Part shown: piece by piece, positions 23,847 through 32,220 of the stretch
Layout: every line of letters begins with the position of its first letter
How positions within the stretch are numbered: position 1 is the stretch's first letter
NCBI GenBank assembly: GCA_036489755.1
Contig: DASXFD010000046.1
Location: 1-64,000 of the forward strand
Reading direction: 5' to 3'
Length of the DNA stretch: 64,000 nucleotides
From: JABFXX01 sp036489755
Lineage (GTDB): Bacteria > Myxococcota_A > Polyangia > Haliangiales > Haliangiaceae
Translations under genes and position numbers: made by a program
The notes under the pieces: model-generated
What the model was told of the DNA's origin: nothing
Database searches by the model: none
What the model saw: only the letters and a program-made list of their open reading frames with translations

Positions 23847-25262
23847 ATGATCCTCGTTCGTGCGTTAGGAATAGTCGCCGCGCTCGTGCGCGCGGCTCCA
23901 ATCGTCGTCGGTGCGCCGGCCGCGTCCACCGAGCTTGCCGTGATTCGCGTCGACGAAGGACTCGCCTACGTCGACGTCGGCTGCAAGAACGGCGTCGCGC
24001 CCGGCCAGGCGCTCGAAGTCGTCACGCGCGACGGCAGCGCCGACGCGTTTCACCGCGGCTGGCTCGTGCTCGAGTCGTGCGGCGACACCGTCTCGATCGC
24101 GCACGTCCCGAGCGAGCTCGTGCCGTACGTGAAGCCAGGCACGCTGCTGCGATTGCCCGGCGCCGTGACGCCACCACCGCCGCCGCCGCCGAAGCCGACC
24201 GTGGTGCCGCCGCCGCCGCCGCCGCCACCGGTGCCGACGCCGCCGCCGCCTGCGATCGCGACGGAGTCGGCGGCTCCGCTCGCCGAAACCCCGCCGCCGG
24301 TCGCGCACCACTCGTCGCCGATCAACGCGTTTCGTCACGAACCGCCCGTGCTGGTCGCGCCGGGCGTGCCGCTCACGCTGTCGGTGTTCGCGCCGGCGCC
24401 GCTCGCAGCTCCGACGCTGATGTACCGGGTGGCCGGCGAGCATGCGTTCACCGCGCTAGCGTTCAAGCCGCAGCCCGACTCGTACTACATCGTCGCGATC
24501 CCGGCGTCGCGCGTGCAGGCACCCGCGATCGAGTACTACATCGTCGTCGACGAGCCCGACAGTCCGCGCCGCCTCGCGTTCGCGACGCCCGAAGAGCCCG
24601 AGCGCATCGGCGTCGAAGGTCGCTTCAACGAGACCACCGAGCTCGCGCGCTACGGCGTGCGCGACGAGATGTCGCTGACGAGCGAGCTCGTGAGCTACGC
24701 GAGCGTGAACGGCACGCACGACTACTACTACCGAGCCGAGGGCGACTACCTGCACCGGATCTTCGGCAACATCTATTCGATGCGCTTCGGCGCCGGCTAC
24801 CTGCACGGCGTGGCGTTCGACTCGTCGCTGAATCCGACGACCGTCGGCTTTCTCTACGCGTACAGCGAAGCGGAGTTTCGCGCGGCGAGCGCGCCGTTCG
24901 CGTTCATTCCGCGGCTGATCTTCGGCGTCAACGATCAAGGCGTCGGCGGCGGCTTCGAGGCGCGCGTGCGCGTCGGCGACGAGCTCGGCATGAACTTCGA
25001 GGGCGGCGTCACCGTGCTCTCGCAGCTCGGCTTCGAGACGTTCACGACGCTCACGCTCCATCCGCTGCCGCGCACGTCGGTCGCGCTCGCCGCGTACCTC
25101 GAGGACTTGCCGATCGCGACGCAGCTCGGGTTTCGAAGCTACGCCGATCTTCGCTATCGGATCGCGCGCGCGACGAGCGTCGGCGTGCGGCTCGGCGTTG
25201 CGGCACGCAGCATCGACACGATCGGGCCCGATCTCGGCCTCGGCGTCTCGTACGGGTTCTAG
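23847..25262 (+). CDS. outer-membrane beta-barrel protein with proline-rich linker
   Basis: A 471-residue exported protein. The hydrophobic N-terminus (MILVRALGIVAALVRAA) is a signal peptide. Residues about 28-105 form a small beta domain (LAVIRVDEGLAYVDVGCKNG, SIAHVPSELVPYVKPGTLLR). A linker at about 108-140 is almost pure proline, with two runs of seven or more Pro, and should span the periplasm or a wall-like layer. The C-terminal part (about 160-471) has barrel-like strands and ends GLGVSYGF with a terminal Phe, as in Bam substrates. GGGAGG lies 7 bases before the ATG. I recognise no named family. Confidence 0.7.
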   Translation: MILVRALGIVAALVRAAPIVVGAPAASTELAVIRVDEGLAYVDVGCKNGVAPGQALEVVTRDGSADAFHRGWLVLESCGDTVSIAHVPSELVPYVKPGTLLRLPGAVTPPPPPPPKPTVVPPPPPPPPVPTPPPPAIATESAAPLAETPPPVAHHSSPINAFRHEPPVLVAPGVPLTLSVFAPAPLAAPTLMYRVAGEHAFTALAFKPQPDSYYIVAIPASRVQAPAIEYYIVVDEPDSPRRLAFATPEEPERIGVEGRFNETTELARYGVRDEMSLTSELVSYASVNGTHDYYYRAEGDYLHRIFGNIYSMRFGAGYLHGVAFDSSLNPTTVGFLYAYSEAEFRAASAPFAFIPRLIFGVNDQGVGGGFEARVRVGDELGMNFEGGVTVLSQLGFETFTTLTLHPLPRTSVALAAYLEDLPIATQLGFRSYADLRYRIARATSVGVRLGVAARSIDTIGPDLGLGVSYGF

Positions 25263-26005
25263 CGAAACGTCGCGAGCTGCATGACCCACACGCCGGCGAT
25301 GTTCTCGGTCGCGGTCGCGTGATACGAGCCGGCGGTCATGGCCGGCCGATCCTCGACGATGTCGCCGAAGTCGGATTTGAGCCGCATCGCGTAGCTCGGG
25401 TCGGGCTCGCTCGTGAGGTTGTAGACCTTGTCGGCGGCGACGAGCAGCTCGCCGGCGCCCGCGGTCATCGTCCCGCTGTCGACGGCAGTGCCCGATCCGG
25501 TATTCGCGACGCTCGTGTCGTAACAGCCGGTCGCCTGCGCGCCGCTGTACTCGACGACGCGCACTTCCGGATCCTGATTGTCGTCGGCGAACGCGACCGT
25601 CACCGAGTTCGCGCCGCCCGCGATGCCGCACGCGTAAAAGATCGTCTGGGACTCGTCGTAGCTCGGGGTCATCGTCGGCCCGACGGCGATCTGATACGTG
25701 TTGTGCTGCGTGTCGGAGATCGACGTGATCGTGCCCGTCTTGTACCAGCCGACCGCGACGATGTTGAGGTTGCCGGCGTGCTGCGCGTTCGGCATCGCGA
25801 CGGCCTGGCTCTGCTCGGATTGATCTTCTCCCCACGCCGATTGGACGTAGTTGATAGCGGTCGGCGCACTCGAGCCCGAGCCCGAGCCCGAGCCCATATT
25901 CTGCGCGTCGCCCATACGCCCATCGCCGCTCACCGGCGCATCGGTCGCCCCGTTGCTGACCTGAAAGCCGCAACCGGCGAACACGAGCGCCAGGACAACC
26001 CGCAC
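25259..26005 (-). CDS. lipoprotein with Gly-Ser linker, function unknown
   Basis: A 248-residue lipoprotein from a GTG start: VRVVLALVFAGC is a short signal with lipobox Cys12. A linker GSGSGSGSS follows near residues 38-46, encoded by GAGCCC-type repeats on the plus strand. The body (about 50-248) is beta-rich: NLNIVAVGWYKTGTITSISD, VTVAFADDNQDPEVRVVEYS, GELLVAADKVYNLTSEPD. The layout matches the DUF2341/LamG lipoprotein at 18.3-19.5 kb, and the same Cys-Gly-Phe follows the signal, so the two belong to one exported class with different heads. The stop overlaps the upstream convergent gene by 3 bases. Confidence 0.65.
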   Translation of the reverse strand: MRVVLALVFAGCGFQVSNGATDAPVSGDGRMGDAQNMGSGSGSGSSAPTAINYVQSAWGEDQSEQSQAVAMPNAQHAGNLNIVAVGWYKTGTITSISDTQHNTYQIAVGPTMTPSYDESQTIFYACGIAGGANSVTVAFADDNQDPEVRVVEYSGAQATGCYDTSVANTGSGTAVDSGTMTAGAGELLVAADKVYNLTSEPDPSYAMRLKSDFGDIVEDRPAMTAGSYHATATENIAGVWVMQLATFR

Positions 26006-26019
26006 CGATCCATTCTACG

Positions 26020-26706
26020 TCAGATCTCGAGATCGATGCGGCCGCACCTCGCGGCGCGCGCGAGCACGGCTCCGTCGGGCCCGACCGCGCACGAGCCGCC
26101 CTGGCCGGGCACGCGGACCACCCCGGGCGCCCAGTTCGCGTTCGCGATGTAGAGCCGTTCGCGTCGCGCGAGCTGCGCGAGCCGGGCCTCGCGCGTATCG
26201 GGCTCTTCGACCCACGCGCTCGGGAACAGCAGCAGGTCGGCGGGCGCGAGCTCGTCGCCGAGGAAGTGCAGGTCGTAGCAGATCGCGATCGTGACCGTGC
26301 GGCCCGCGAGCTCGACGACAGGTGCCGGCGATGGGCCCGGCGTGGCCCACGTTTCGGGAACCCACGGATGGCGCTTGCGGTACACGAACGCGACCTCGCC
26401 ACGCGGATCGAAGCAGGCCATCGCGTTGTACGTCCCGCTCGCCTCGCGGAGCACCAGCGGCGCGATCAGGTGGACGTGCGCACCGGCGGCGATCGCCGCG
26501 CAGCGCTGCGCGGTCGGGCCGTCGAGCGGCTCCGCAAACGGCGCGAGATCGAACTCGAGCTGCGGCGACACGTAGCCGTGCAACGACGCTTCCGGCAGCA
26601 GCACGAGATCGGTCGCCGGCCCCGCCGCGATGCGCGCCGCGACGTCATCGAGCACCGCCGCGGTGCGATTCCACGACGCCGCGAGCTCGAGGATCGTGAC
26701 GCGCAC
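26020..26706 (-). CDS. carbon-nitrogen hydrolase (nitrilase superfamily)
   Basis: Hydrolyses a C-N bond of an amide or nitrile. The catalytic triad is visible: Glu39 in LVLLPEASLHGYV, Lys111 in VYRKRHPWVPE and Cys143 in IAICYDLHF. The length (228 residues) is slightly short, because the C-terminal part after NANWAPG and GGSCAVGPDG ends early. I choose the GTG at 26706 (VRVTILELAASWN), which begins the usual first strand. The substrate is unknown; it is probably a small amidase. It runs in the same direction as the AhpD-like gene upstream, 19 bases away. Confidence 0.88.
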   Translation of the reverse strand: MRVTILELAASWNRTAAVLDDVAARIAAGPATDLVLLPEASLHGYVSPQLEFDLAPFAEPLDGPTAQRCAAIAAGAHVHLIAPLVLREASGTYNAMACFDPRGEVAFVYRKRHPWVPETWATPGPSPAPVVELAGRTVTIAICYDLHFLGDELAPADLLLFPSAWVEEPDTREARLAQLARRERLYIANANWAPGVVRVPGQGGSCAVGPDGAVLARAARCGRIDLEI

Positions 26707-26725
26707 GCAGCCAGCGTAGCTCAGC

Positions 26726-27181
26726 TCACCACTTGCCACCCGCGATCTGGCGCGTCGCGACGTTGAGCCGGTTCCACACGTTGATCGACGCGATCATGAT
26801 CAACAGCCCCGCGAGCTGACGCTCGTCGTAATGACGGGCCGCCTCGGCCCAGACCTCGTCGGGGACGGGGTCCGCGCGGTCCGCGATCCGCGTGACCGCC
26901 TCGGTCAGCGCGAGCGCCGCGCGCTCGGCCTCGCTGAAGTAGGGAGCTTCGCGCCACGCGGCCACCGTGAAGTTGCGCGCGTCGGTGTCTTTCGCGAAGA
27001 ACTCGGGCTTGGTGTGCAGATCGAGGCATACCGCGCAGTTGTTGATCTGACTCGCGCGCATGTGCACGAGCGCCATCGTGGCTTTGGGAATGCCCGAGTC
27101 TTCGGCGGACTTGTTGAACGCCCGCAGCGCGGTCATGGCCTCGGGAATCACGAAAACGGGTTGCTTCATACGTGCCTGCAT
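26726..27181 (-). CDS. AhpD-like carboxymuconolactone decarboxylase family protein (ECF41 partner)
   Basis: A 151-residue single-domain protein of the CMD/alkylhydroperoxidase fold. The redox motif is Cys49-Ala-Val-Cys52 with His56, in the pattern ASQINNCAVCLDLHTK typical of AhpD-like enzymes. LLIMIASINVWNRLNVATRQ near the C-terminus is also characteristic. It is divergent from an ECF41 sigma factor with 73 bases between starts. That pairing (sigma plus a CMD, oxidoreductase or epimerase gene) is the standard ECF41 arrangement, so this is probably the sigma's target or co-functional gene. AAGGAGAT precedes the ATG. Confidence 0.88.
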   Translation of the reverse strand: MQARMKQPVFVIPEAMTALRAFNKSAEDSGIPKATMALVHMRASQINNCAVCLDLHTKPEFFAKDTDARNFTVAAWREAPYFSEAERAALALTEAVTRIADRADPVPDEVWAEAARHYDERQLAGLLIMIASINVWNRLNVATRQIAGGKW

Positions 27182-27204
27182 CGGAAATCTCCTTCTTGGA
27201 CGCC

Positions 27205-27231
27205 TGTCACATCGAGCCGTGCTCGATCGTC
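27205..27231 (+). promoter_or_regulatory. ECF41-type promoter (TGTCACA-N16-CGTC)
   Basis: TGTCACA (27205-27211) and CGTC (27228-27231) are separated by 16 bases, matching the described ECF41 consensus exactly. It reads toward the sigma gene (ATG at 27255), which points to autoregulation. The spacer holds a perfect 7-bp inverted repeat, ATCGAGC and GCTCGAT around CGT (27211-27227), which could be a repressor site or coincidence. I could not find the same motif reading toward the AhpD-like gene. Confidence 0.7.
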
Positions 27232-27254
27232 ACTGGTATGACGGAGGACGTGCA

Positions 27255-28121
27255 ATGGATGTGACCGAAGCGTTCGAAGCAAATCGCAGCCACCTGCGCG
27301 GCGTCGCCTACCGCATGTTGGGCTCGCTGAGCGAGGCGGATGACGCCGTCCAGGAAACCTGGCTGCGGTTGTCGCGCACCGACACGAGCGACGTGACGAA
27401 CCTCGGCGGCTGGCTGACCACGGTCGTCGCGCGGATCTGCCTCGACATGTTGCGGTCGCGCGCGTCGCGCCGCGAGGAGGGGCTCGACGCGACCGTGCCC
27501 GACCCGCAGGCTGCGAGCGATCCGGAGCGCGAAGCGATGCTCGCCGATTCGGTCGGGCTCGCACTGCTCGTGGTGCTCGACACGCTCGAGCCCGCCGAGC
27601 GGCTCGCGTTCGTATTGCACGATCTGTTCGGCGTCGCGTTCGACGAGATCGCGACGATCGTCGGGCGATCGCCGGCCGCGGCACGCCAGCTCGCGAGCCG
27701 GGCGCGACGCCGCGTACAAGGCTCGCCGATCGCGGCCGACGGCGCGCTCGATCGGCAGCGCGTCGTGATCGAGCAGTTCCTGACGGCGCTGCGCGCGGGC
27801 GACGTCGAAGGCTTGATCGCCGTGCTCGATCCCGAGCTCGTCGCGACCGGCGACGGCGGCGGTGGCATCGGCGAGGTGCGCGGCGCACGGACGTGGGCCC
27901 AAGGCGCGGTCAAGTACGCGCGCGGGACGGCCGCGGCGCGGCTCGCGCTGGTCGACGGCGCGGTCGGGGTCGTCATCGCGCCGCGCGGCAAGGTGTTCCG
28001 CGTGCTGCGGTTCTCGTTCGCCGGCGACCGCCTGGCCAGCATCGAGGTCATCGCCGACCCGGCGCGGCTCGCCACGCTCGACATTGGTCTACTCGATCTG
28101 AACGCGGAACAGCTCGAGTAG
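27255..28121 (+). CDS. ECF41-family sigma factor with SnoaL-like C-terminal domain
   Basis: A 288-residue alternative sigma factor. Sigma-2 (about 1-75) shows NRSHLRGVAYRMLGSLSEAD and DAVQETWLRLSRTDTSDV. Sigma-4 (about 105-160) shows LEPAERLAFVLHDLFGVAFD and IATIVGRSPAAARQLASRAR. The C-terminal extension (about 175-288) is a SnoaL/NTF2-like domain with FLTALRAGDVEGLIAVLDPE and IEVIADPARLATLD. In ECF41 factors this extension replaces a separate anti-sigma factor and modulates activity. The neighbouring CMD-type gene and the upstream promoter support the class. The ATG at 27255 was chosen over upstream extensions that overlap the promoter. Confidence 0.92.
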   Translation: MDVTEAFEANRSHLRGVAYRMLGSLSEADDAVQETWLRLSRTDTSDVTNLGGWLTTVVARICLDMLRSRASRREEGLDATVPDPQAASDPEREAMLADSVGLALLVVLDTLEPAERLAFVLHDLFGVAFDEIATIVGRSPAAARQLASRARRRVQGSPIAADGALDRQRVVIEQFLTALRAGDVEGLIAVLDPELVATGDGGGGIGEVRGARTWAQGAVKYARGTAAARLALVDGAVGVVIAPRGKVFRVLRFSFAGDRLASIEVIADPARLATLDIGLLDLNAEQLE

Positions 28122-28251
28122 CCACGGGACGCCGGGCTCCGGTCACCGCCGTCAGTCGTGGGCAACCACGCTCGCGTCGCGCAGACCGGCGCGCCAACTG
28201 CGCAGATCGTCACGCGGCGCGCGCGGCACGCCACATGAAATATCGGCCGGC

Positions 28252-28935
28252 ATGGTTCGCTTGGCTTTTCTTGTCGCGCTCGCCGGCTGCGTCGCCGGCT
28301 GCGTCTCCGATGTCGACGGCGACTCCGACGAGCCGGTCAGCATCTCGCCCGACAGCGTGCGGTCGACCGTGCAGTCGATCACCACGATCTCCTACGCACC
28401 GAACTCGTACGTGATCGGCAACGCGTATCCGGGTTGGACCGACGTCGTGCAGGGGCCCGGTCAGGTCTCGAGCGGTCCCGGCAACCCGAAGGGCGCCGAC
28501 TATCGCTGGGGCTACTTGTTCGGCGAGAACTTCGATCGCTGCGCGTGGATCAACAACGACTCGGTCGCCGCCGACACGTCGAAGCACGCCAACAACGACT
28601 GCGGCGATCCGCGCGAGATCGACACGCCGTTCTTCATGTCGACGTTCACCGACGGCATCCACAACGATCTGGCCGGCGACGGCTCGGTCACGCACATGAA
28701 GTACGACGGCGCGGGCTGCACCGATACCAACGGCTACGGCAACGTCGAGCCGTGGCGCGTGCCCGCGACGCCGGCGAACAAGGTCGGCCAGGTTCCCGAC
28801 GGCGCGGAGCTGCGCTGGCGCTACGTGTCGAAGGATGGCGACTGGGTGCTCGTGCGCGATCCGTCGCCGCCCGCCGACGCGCCCAACTGGTACTTCGTGC
28901 ACCGCGGCTGCGTGAGCGTCGCGAACACGGATTAG
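28252..28935 (+). CDS. lipoprotein of unknown function
   Basis: A 227-residue lipoprotein: MVRLAFLVALAGCVAGC has two possible lipobox Cys (13 and 17). The mature part is rich in Trp, Tyr, Asp and Gly (NAYPGWTDVVQGPGQVSSGP, DYRWGYLFGENFDRCAWINN, ADAPNWYFVHRGCVSV) with five further Cys that could form disulfides. The aromatic-rich beta pattern resembles secreted carbohydrate-binding or SH3-like domains, but I recognise no family. It is preceded by 130 bases with no other gene and converges with the ChaN-like gene. Confidence 0.65.
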   Translation: MVRLAFLVALAGCVAGCVSDVDGDSDEPVSISPDSVRSTVQSITTISYAPNSYVIGNAYPGWTDVVQGPGQVSSGPGNPKGADYRWGYLFGENFDRCAWINNDSVAADTSKHANNDCGDPREIDTPFFMSTFTDGIHNDLAGDGSVTHMKYDGAGCTDTNGYGNVEPWRVPATPANKVGQVPDGAELRWRYVSKDGDWVLVRDPSPPADAPNWYFVHRGCVSVANTD

Positions 28936-29738
28936 CGCGTGGCCGGCTTGGATGCGGCGATCGCGCCGACGTGCAAGTGCCCGCTGTAGATCACGCTACC
29001 GTCGTCGGCGCGCACCGGATCGCGCGTGATGCGCCGTGGTCCGCGGTCGTCCGTGCCGCGGATCGGCTTCTCGCCGCAGCCGGTGCTATCGCACACCCAG
29101 GCCGAGCCGCTCGCGTACGCGGCGTCGAACGTCGCGAGCGCCGGGATCGCACGCGACAGGTACTGCGCCATCCACGTGATCGCGCCGCCGGCGAGCCGCG
29201 CGTGCAGGTTGCCGACGAGCACGAGCAGCGCAGCATCGCGGTTCGCGGTGCGCGCGTCGATCAGCGCGTCGGCCATCGCGCGCTCGCGCGCCGCTTGACC
29301 GGTTGCGGAGGCGACGTCGAACGCGACGAGCCGGATGCGAGCGCCGGCGGCGCGCCACGTGCGCAGCGACTCGATCAACGCGGCCATCGCCTCGCTGCTG
29401 CGGCCGTCTTGCACGTCGCGCGTCCAGAACCCGCCGGCGAGCAGCTCGCGCCGCGCCGCAGGGCCGCCGTCCGAGGCGAGATACGCGTCAAGCCGCGCTT
29501 GCTCGGTGCGCCAGATCTCCAGCCCGACGACGACGGCTTGCGTCTTCGCGGCCGAGCACGCGAGCGCGCCGATCGCCGCGGGCAGCTCGCGCGTGCCGTG
29601 CAGCTCGCCGATCACGACGCTCGCGCCGCGGCCGAACAGCGCATCGGCGTCGCCGACCGCGGGCGGGCAGGCGAGGTTGCTCGCGTGATGGCGATGACAC
29701 CCGGCGAGCAGGAGCGCGACGAGCAGGGCAGAGCGCAT
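28932..29738 (-). CDS. ChaN/Tiki-superfamily lipoprotein
   Basis: A 268-residue lipoprotein: MRSALLVALLLAGC with lipobox Cys14, then HRHHASN. The domain carries the superfamily signs SVVIGELHGTRELPAAIGAL (Glu-x-His), AVVVGLEIWRTEQARLDAYL, and later VLVGNLHARLAGG. These fit the TraB/ChaN/EreA (Tiki) superfamily of metal-dependent, mostly peptidase-like or haem-binding proteins. The role is unproven. The stop overlaps that of the convergent lipoprotein by 4 bases. Four Cys near WVCDSTGCGEK and NLACPP may be disulfide-bonded. Confidence 0.7.
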   Translation of the reverse strand: MRSALLVALLLAGCHRHHASNLACPPAVGDADALFGRGASVVIGELHGTRELPAAIGALACSAAKTQAVVVGLEIWRTEQARLDAYLASDGGPAARRELLAGGFWTRDVQDGRSSEAMAALIESLRTWRAAGARIRLVAFDVASATGQAARERAMADALIDARTANRDAALLVLVGNLHARLAGGAITWMAQYLSRAIPALATFDAAYASGSAWVCDSTGCGEKPIRGTDDRGPRRITRDPVRADDGSVIYSGHLHVGAIAASKPATR

Positions 29739-29748
29739 GGCCTGGAGC

Positions 29749-30288
29749 CTAGCGCACGATCGCCGGCGGCAGCGGAGGCTCGTCGGCGTGCTCGCGCAGC
29801 CACACGATCGAGGTCACCGTCAGCGCGAGCGCCGCGAACAGCGTGACGTGCGCGCCCCACATGCCGTCGGGATCGAACGCGAGCACCGTGGCCCAGATCG
29901 TCGTGGCGACGCCGTGCACGATCGCGATCGTGGCGAGCGCGCGGTCGCTCGGCGTCGCGCGCACGATCGAGCTCACCGCGACGAACACGGCCGCGAGCGT
30001 CGCGCACGCGACGGGGATCCAGAGCAGACTGTGGGCATCCTCGACGACCAGCGCGCCGATTCCGCCGACCGTGACGACGTCGAGCACGACCGTGAACGCG
30101 GCGCCGAGCTTGACCAGCCCGCCGCGGCGCACGAGTGCGACGAGCGCGATCCCGAGCGCGCCGAAGTACGGCGCATAAACAGGCGGGCAGGTGATGGGCG
30201 TGGTCGGGTCGCCGCACACGCGCAGCGCGGGCAGGAACAAACAAATGACGAGCACCACGCTCGGGATCGCCGCGAACGTTCGAGCCAT
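29749..30288 (-). CDS. integral membrane protein, function unknown
   Basis: A 179-residue protein with about five membrane helices: residues 5-24 (FAAIPSVVLVICLFLPALRV), 42-58 (YFGALGIALVALVRRGG), 62-85 (LGAAFTVVLDVVTVGGIGAL), 93-112 (LLWIPVACATLAAVFVAVSS) and 120-165 (ATIAIVHGVATTIWATVLAF, LFAALALTVTSIVWL). No family is recognised. It lies 10 bases upstream of the ChaN-like lipoprotein and is probably co-transcribed with it. Confidence 0.65.
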   Translation of the reverse strand: MARTFAAIPSVVLVICLFLPALRVCGDPTTPITCPPVYAPYFGALGIALVALVRRGGLVKLGAAFTVVLDVVTVGGIGALVVEDAHSLLWIPVACATLAAVFVAVSSIVRATPSDRALATIAIVHGVATTIWATVLAFDPDGMWGAHVTLFAALALTVTSIVWLREHADEPPLPPAIVR

Positions 30289-30360
30289 ACCTGACGTTAG
30301 GCAAAGGCCGGACCAGCCGCAACGATCCGTTGATTCGTGCCGCGAGTTACCGTCCGAGGC

Positions 30361-32025
30361 ATGGAAATCGATCGACGGACGTTGATGCAGATCGGCGCGG
30401 CGATGATGGTGCCCGCGTGTCGCTCGGAATCGAGCCCCAACCCGAGCCCGAATCCGAGCCCGGTCCCGACGTCGGTCCCGGCCGACGCCTCGGTCGCCGA
30501 TGTGACGGCGCACGAGCTCGAAGAAGCGACGATCGCGGATCTCCAGACGCGGCTCGCGTCGAAGCAGGAGACGTCGCGCTCGCTCGTCGCGAAGTATCGC
30601 GCGCGCATCGAGGCGCTCGATCGCGCGGGTCCGCAGCTGCGTGCCGTGCTCGAGCTCGATCCCGACGTCGACGCGATGGCCGACAAGCTCGATGCCGAGC
30701 GCGCGGCCGGCAAGCTGCGCGGCCCGCTGCACGGCATCCCGATCCTCGTGAAGGACAACATCGATACCACCGGCAAGCTCACCACCACGGCGGGCTCGCT
30801 CGCGCTGGAAGGCACGACGCCGCCGAAGGACGCGTTCGTGATCGCTAGGCTGCGCGACGCGGGCGCGATCATCCTCGGCAAGACGAACTTGTCGGAATGG
30901 GCGAACCTGCGCGGCAGCCCGGCGGTGTCGGGGTGGAGCGGCCGCGGCGGCCAGACCAAGAATCCCTACGCGCTCGATCGCACGCCGTCGGGTTCGAGCA
31001 GCGGCTCGGCGGTCGCGACGGCCGCGAACCTGTGCGCCGCGTCGCTCGGCACCGAGACCGACGGCTCGATCACGTCGCCCGCGAGCATGTGCTCGCTCGC
31101 CGGCATCAAGCCGACCGTCGGGCTGGTCAGCCGCAACGGCGTGATTCCGATCTCGGCGAGCCAGGACACCGTCGGGCCGATCGCGCGCAGCGTCGCGGAT
31201 TGCGCGGCGCTCCTGACGGTGCTCGCGGCGCTCGATCCCGACGATCCCAAAGCGACGCAGCCGGTGCCGGGCCGGCCGACGGCTCCCGAGGACTACACGA
31301 AGGCGCTCGATCCAAAGGTGCTCGCCGGCGTGCGGCTCGGCGTGCCGCGCAAGGGCTTCTTCGGCACGCACCGCGGCCTCGATGCGGTCATGACGGTCGC
31401 GCTCGCCAAGCTGAAGGAGCTCGGCGCGGTGCTCGTCGATCCGGTCGACTTTCCGCCGACACCCGACCTCGCGCTCGAGCTCGACGTGCTGATGACCGAG
31501 ATGAAGGCGCAGCTCGCGAGCTACCTCGCGACGCGCGGCAACACGGTCAAGGTGCACTCGCTCGCCGACGTGATCGCGTTCGATAACGCGCACGCCGATC
31601 GCGAGATGCCGCTGTTCGGCCAGGAGCTGTTCGAGCAAGCGCAGGCGAAGGGCTCGATGACCGATCCGGCGTACCTCGCGGCGCGCGCCAAGTGCGTGCA
31701 GATCGCGCGCACGCAGGTGCTCGACAAGCTGATGCGCGATCATCAGCTCGACGCGTTCGTCGCGGCGACCGGCGGCCCGCCATGGCTGATCGATCCGATC
31801 CTCGGCGATACGACCATCGGTCCGAACACGACGCAGCTGCCCGCGGTCGCCGGCTATCCGCACGTCACGGTGCCGATGGGCTGGACGTCGGGCCTGCCGC
31901 TCGGGCTGTCGTTCTTCGGCAAGCCGTGGTCGGAGGGCAAGCTGCTCGCCTACGCGTTCGCGTTCGAGCAGGCGACGCACCACCGAAAGCCGCCGCAATA
32001 TTTGCCGAGCGCGAAGCCGGAATGA
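30361..32025 (+). CDS. exported amidase-signature hydrolase (lipoprotein)
   Basis: A 554-residue amidase with a lipoprotein-like leader MEIDRRTLMQIGAAMMVPAC, whose RR could also suit the Tat pathway. A linker SPNPSPNPSPVP follows. The amidase signature Ser-cisSer-Lys triad is visible: Lys in GIPILVKDNIDTTG, Ser in TETDGSITSPASM and Ser in RTPSGSSSGSAVATAANL. The C-terminal LPAVAGYPHVTVPMGW-like stretch (QLPAVAGYPHVTVPMG) is also typical. Substrates of this family range from simple amides to peptide amides; export suggests an extracellular amide. The ATG at 30361 is preferred over an upstream in-frame ATG. Confidence 0.92.
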   Translation: MEIDRRTLMQIGAAMMVPACRSESSPNPSPNPSPVPTSVPADASVADVTAHELEEATIADLQTRLASKQETSRSLVAKYRARIEALDRAGPQLRAVLELDPDVDAMADKLDAERAAGKLRGPLHGIPILVKDNIDTTGKLTTTAGSLALEGTTPPKDAFVIARLRDAGAIILGKTNLSEWANLRGSPAVSGWSGRGGQTKNPYALDRTPSGSSSGSAVATAANLCAASLGTETDGSITSPASMCSLAGIKPTVGLVSRNGVIPISASQDTVGPIARSVADCAALLTVLAALDPDDPKATQPVPGRPTAPEDYTKALDPKVLAGVRLGVPRKGFFGTHRGLDAVMTVALAKLKELGAVLVDPVDFPPTPDLALELDVLMTEMKAQLASYLATRGNTVKVHSLADVIAFDNAHADREMPLFGQELFEQAQAKGSMTDPAYLAARAKCVQIARTQVLDKLMRDHQLDAFVAATGGPPWLIDPILGDTTIGPNTTQLPAVAGYPHVTVPMGWTSGLPLGLSFFGKPWSEGKLLAYAFAFEQATHHRKPPQYLPSAKPE

Positions 32026-32055
32026 AGCCTGCGAGTCGGGCGTCGTACCGAGACG

Positions 32056-32220
32056 ATGATCCCCGAGACCGAGAAGCAGATGGAGCTGGCGATCGAGCAG
32101 GCACTTCGCGGCGGCAACCCCGAGGACGCCGCGCGCGTGATCATGACGTATCGCAACTGCACGCTCGACGCGGGCCGGCGCGAGGTCAGCGAGCGGTTGA
32201 AGCAGCGGGCGCGGCGTTGA
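32056..32220 (+). CDS. small 54-residue protein, function unknown
   Basis: A short open frame 30 bases after the amidase. The peptide starts MIPETEKQMELAIEQALRGG, continues through NPEDAARVIMTYRNC and ends KQRARR. It reads as an amphipathic helix pair with coding-like GC-third-position bias. No strong ribosome-binding site is visible. It overlaps the end of the convergent HTTM gene by 35 bases, which weakens the call. It may be a real small protein co-expressed with the amidase. Confidence 0.4.
   Translation: MIPETEKQMELAIEQALRGGNPEDAARVIMTYRNCTLDAGRREVSERLKQRARR

Noticed and set aside
27182..27254. Second ECF41 promoter reading toward the AhpD-like gene
   Set aside because: A GACG (CGTC on the minus strand) occurs at 27199-27202, but no TGTCACA-like heptamer lies 16 bases upstream of it.
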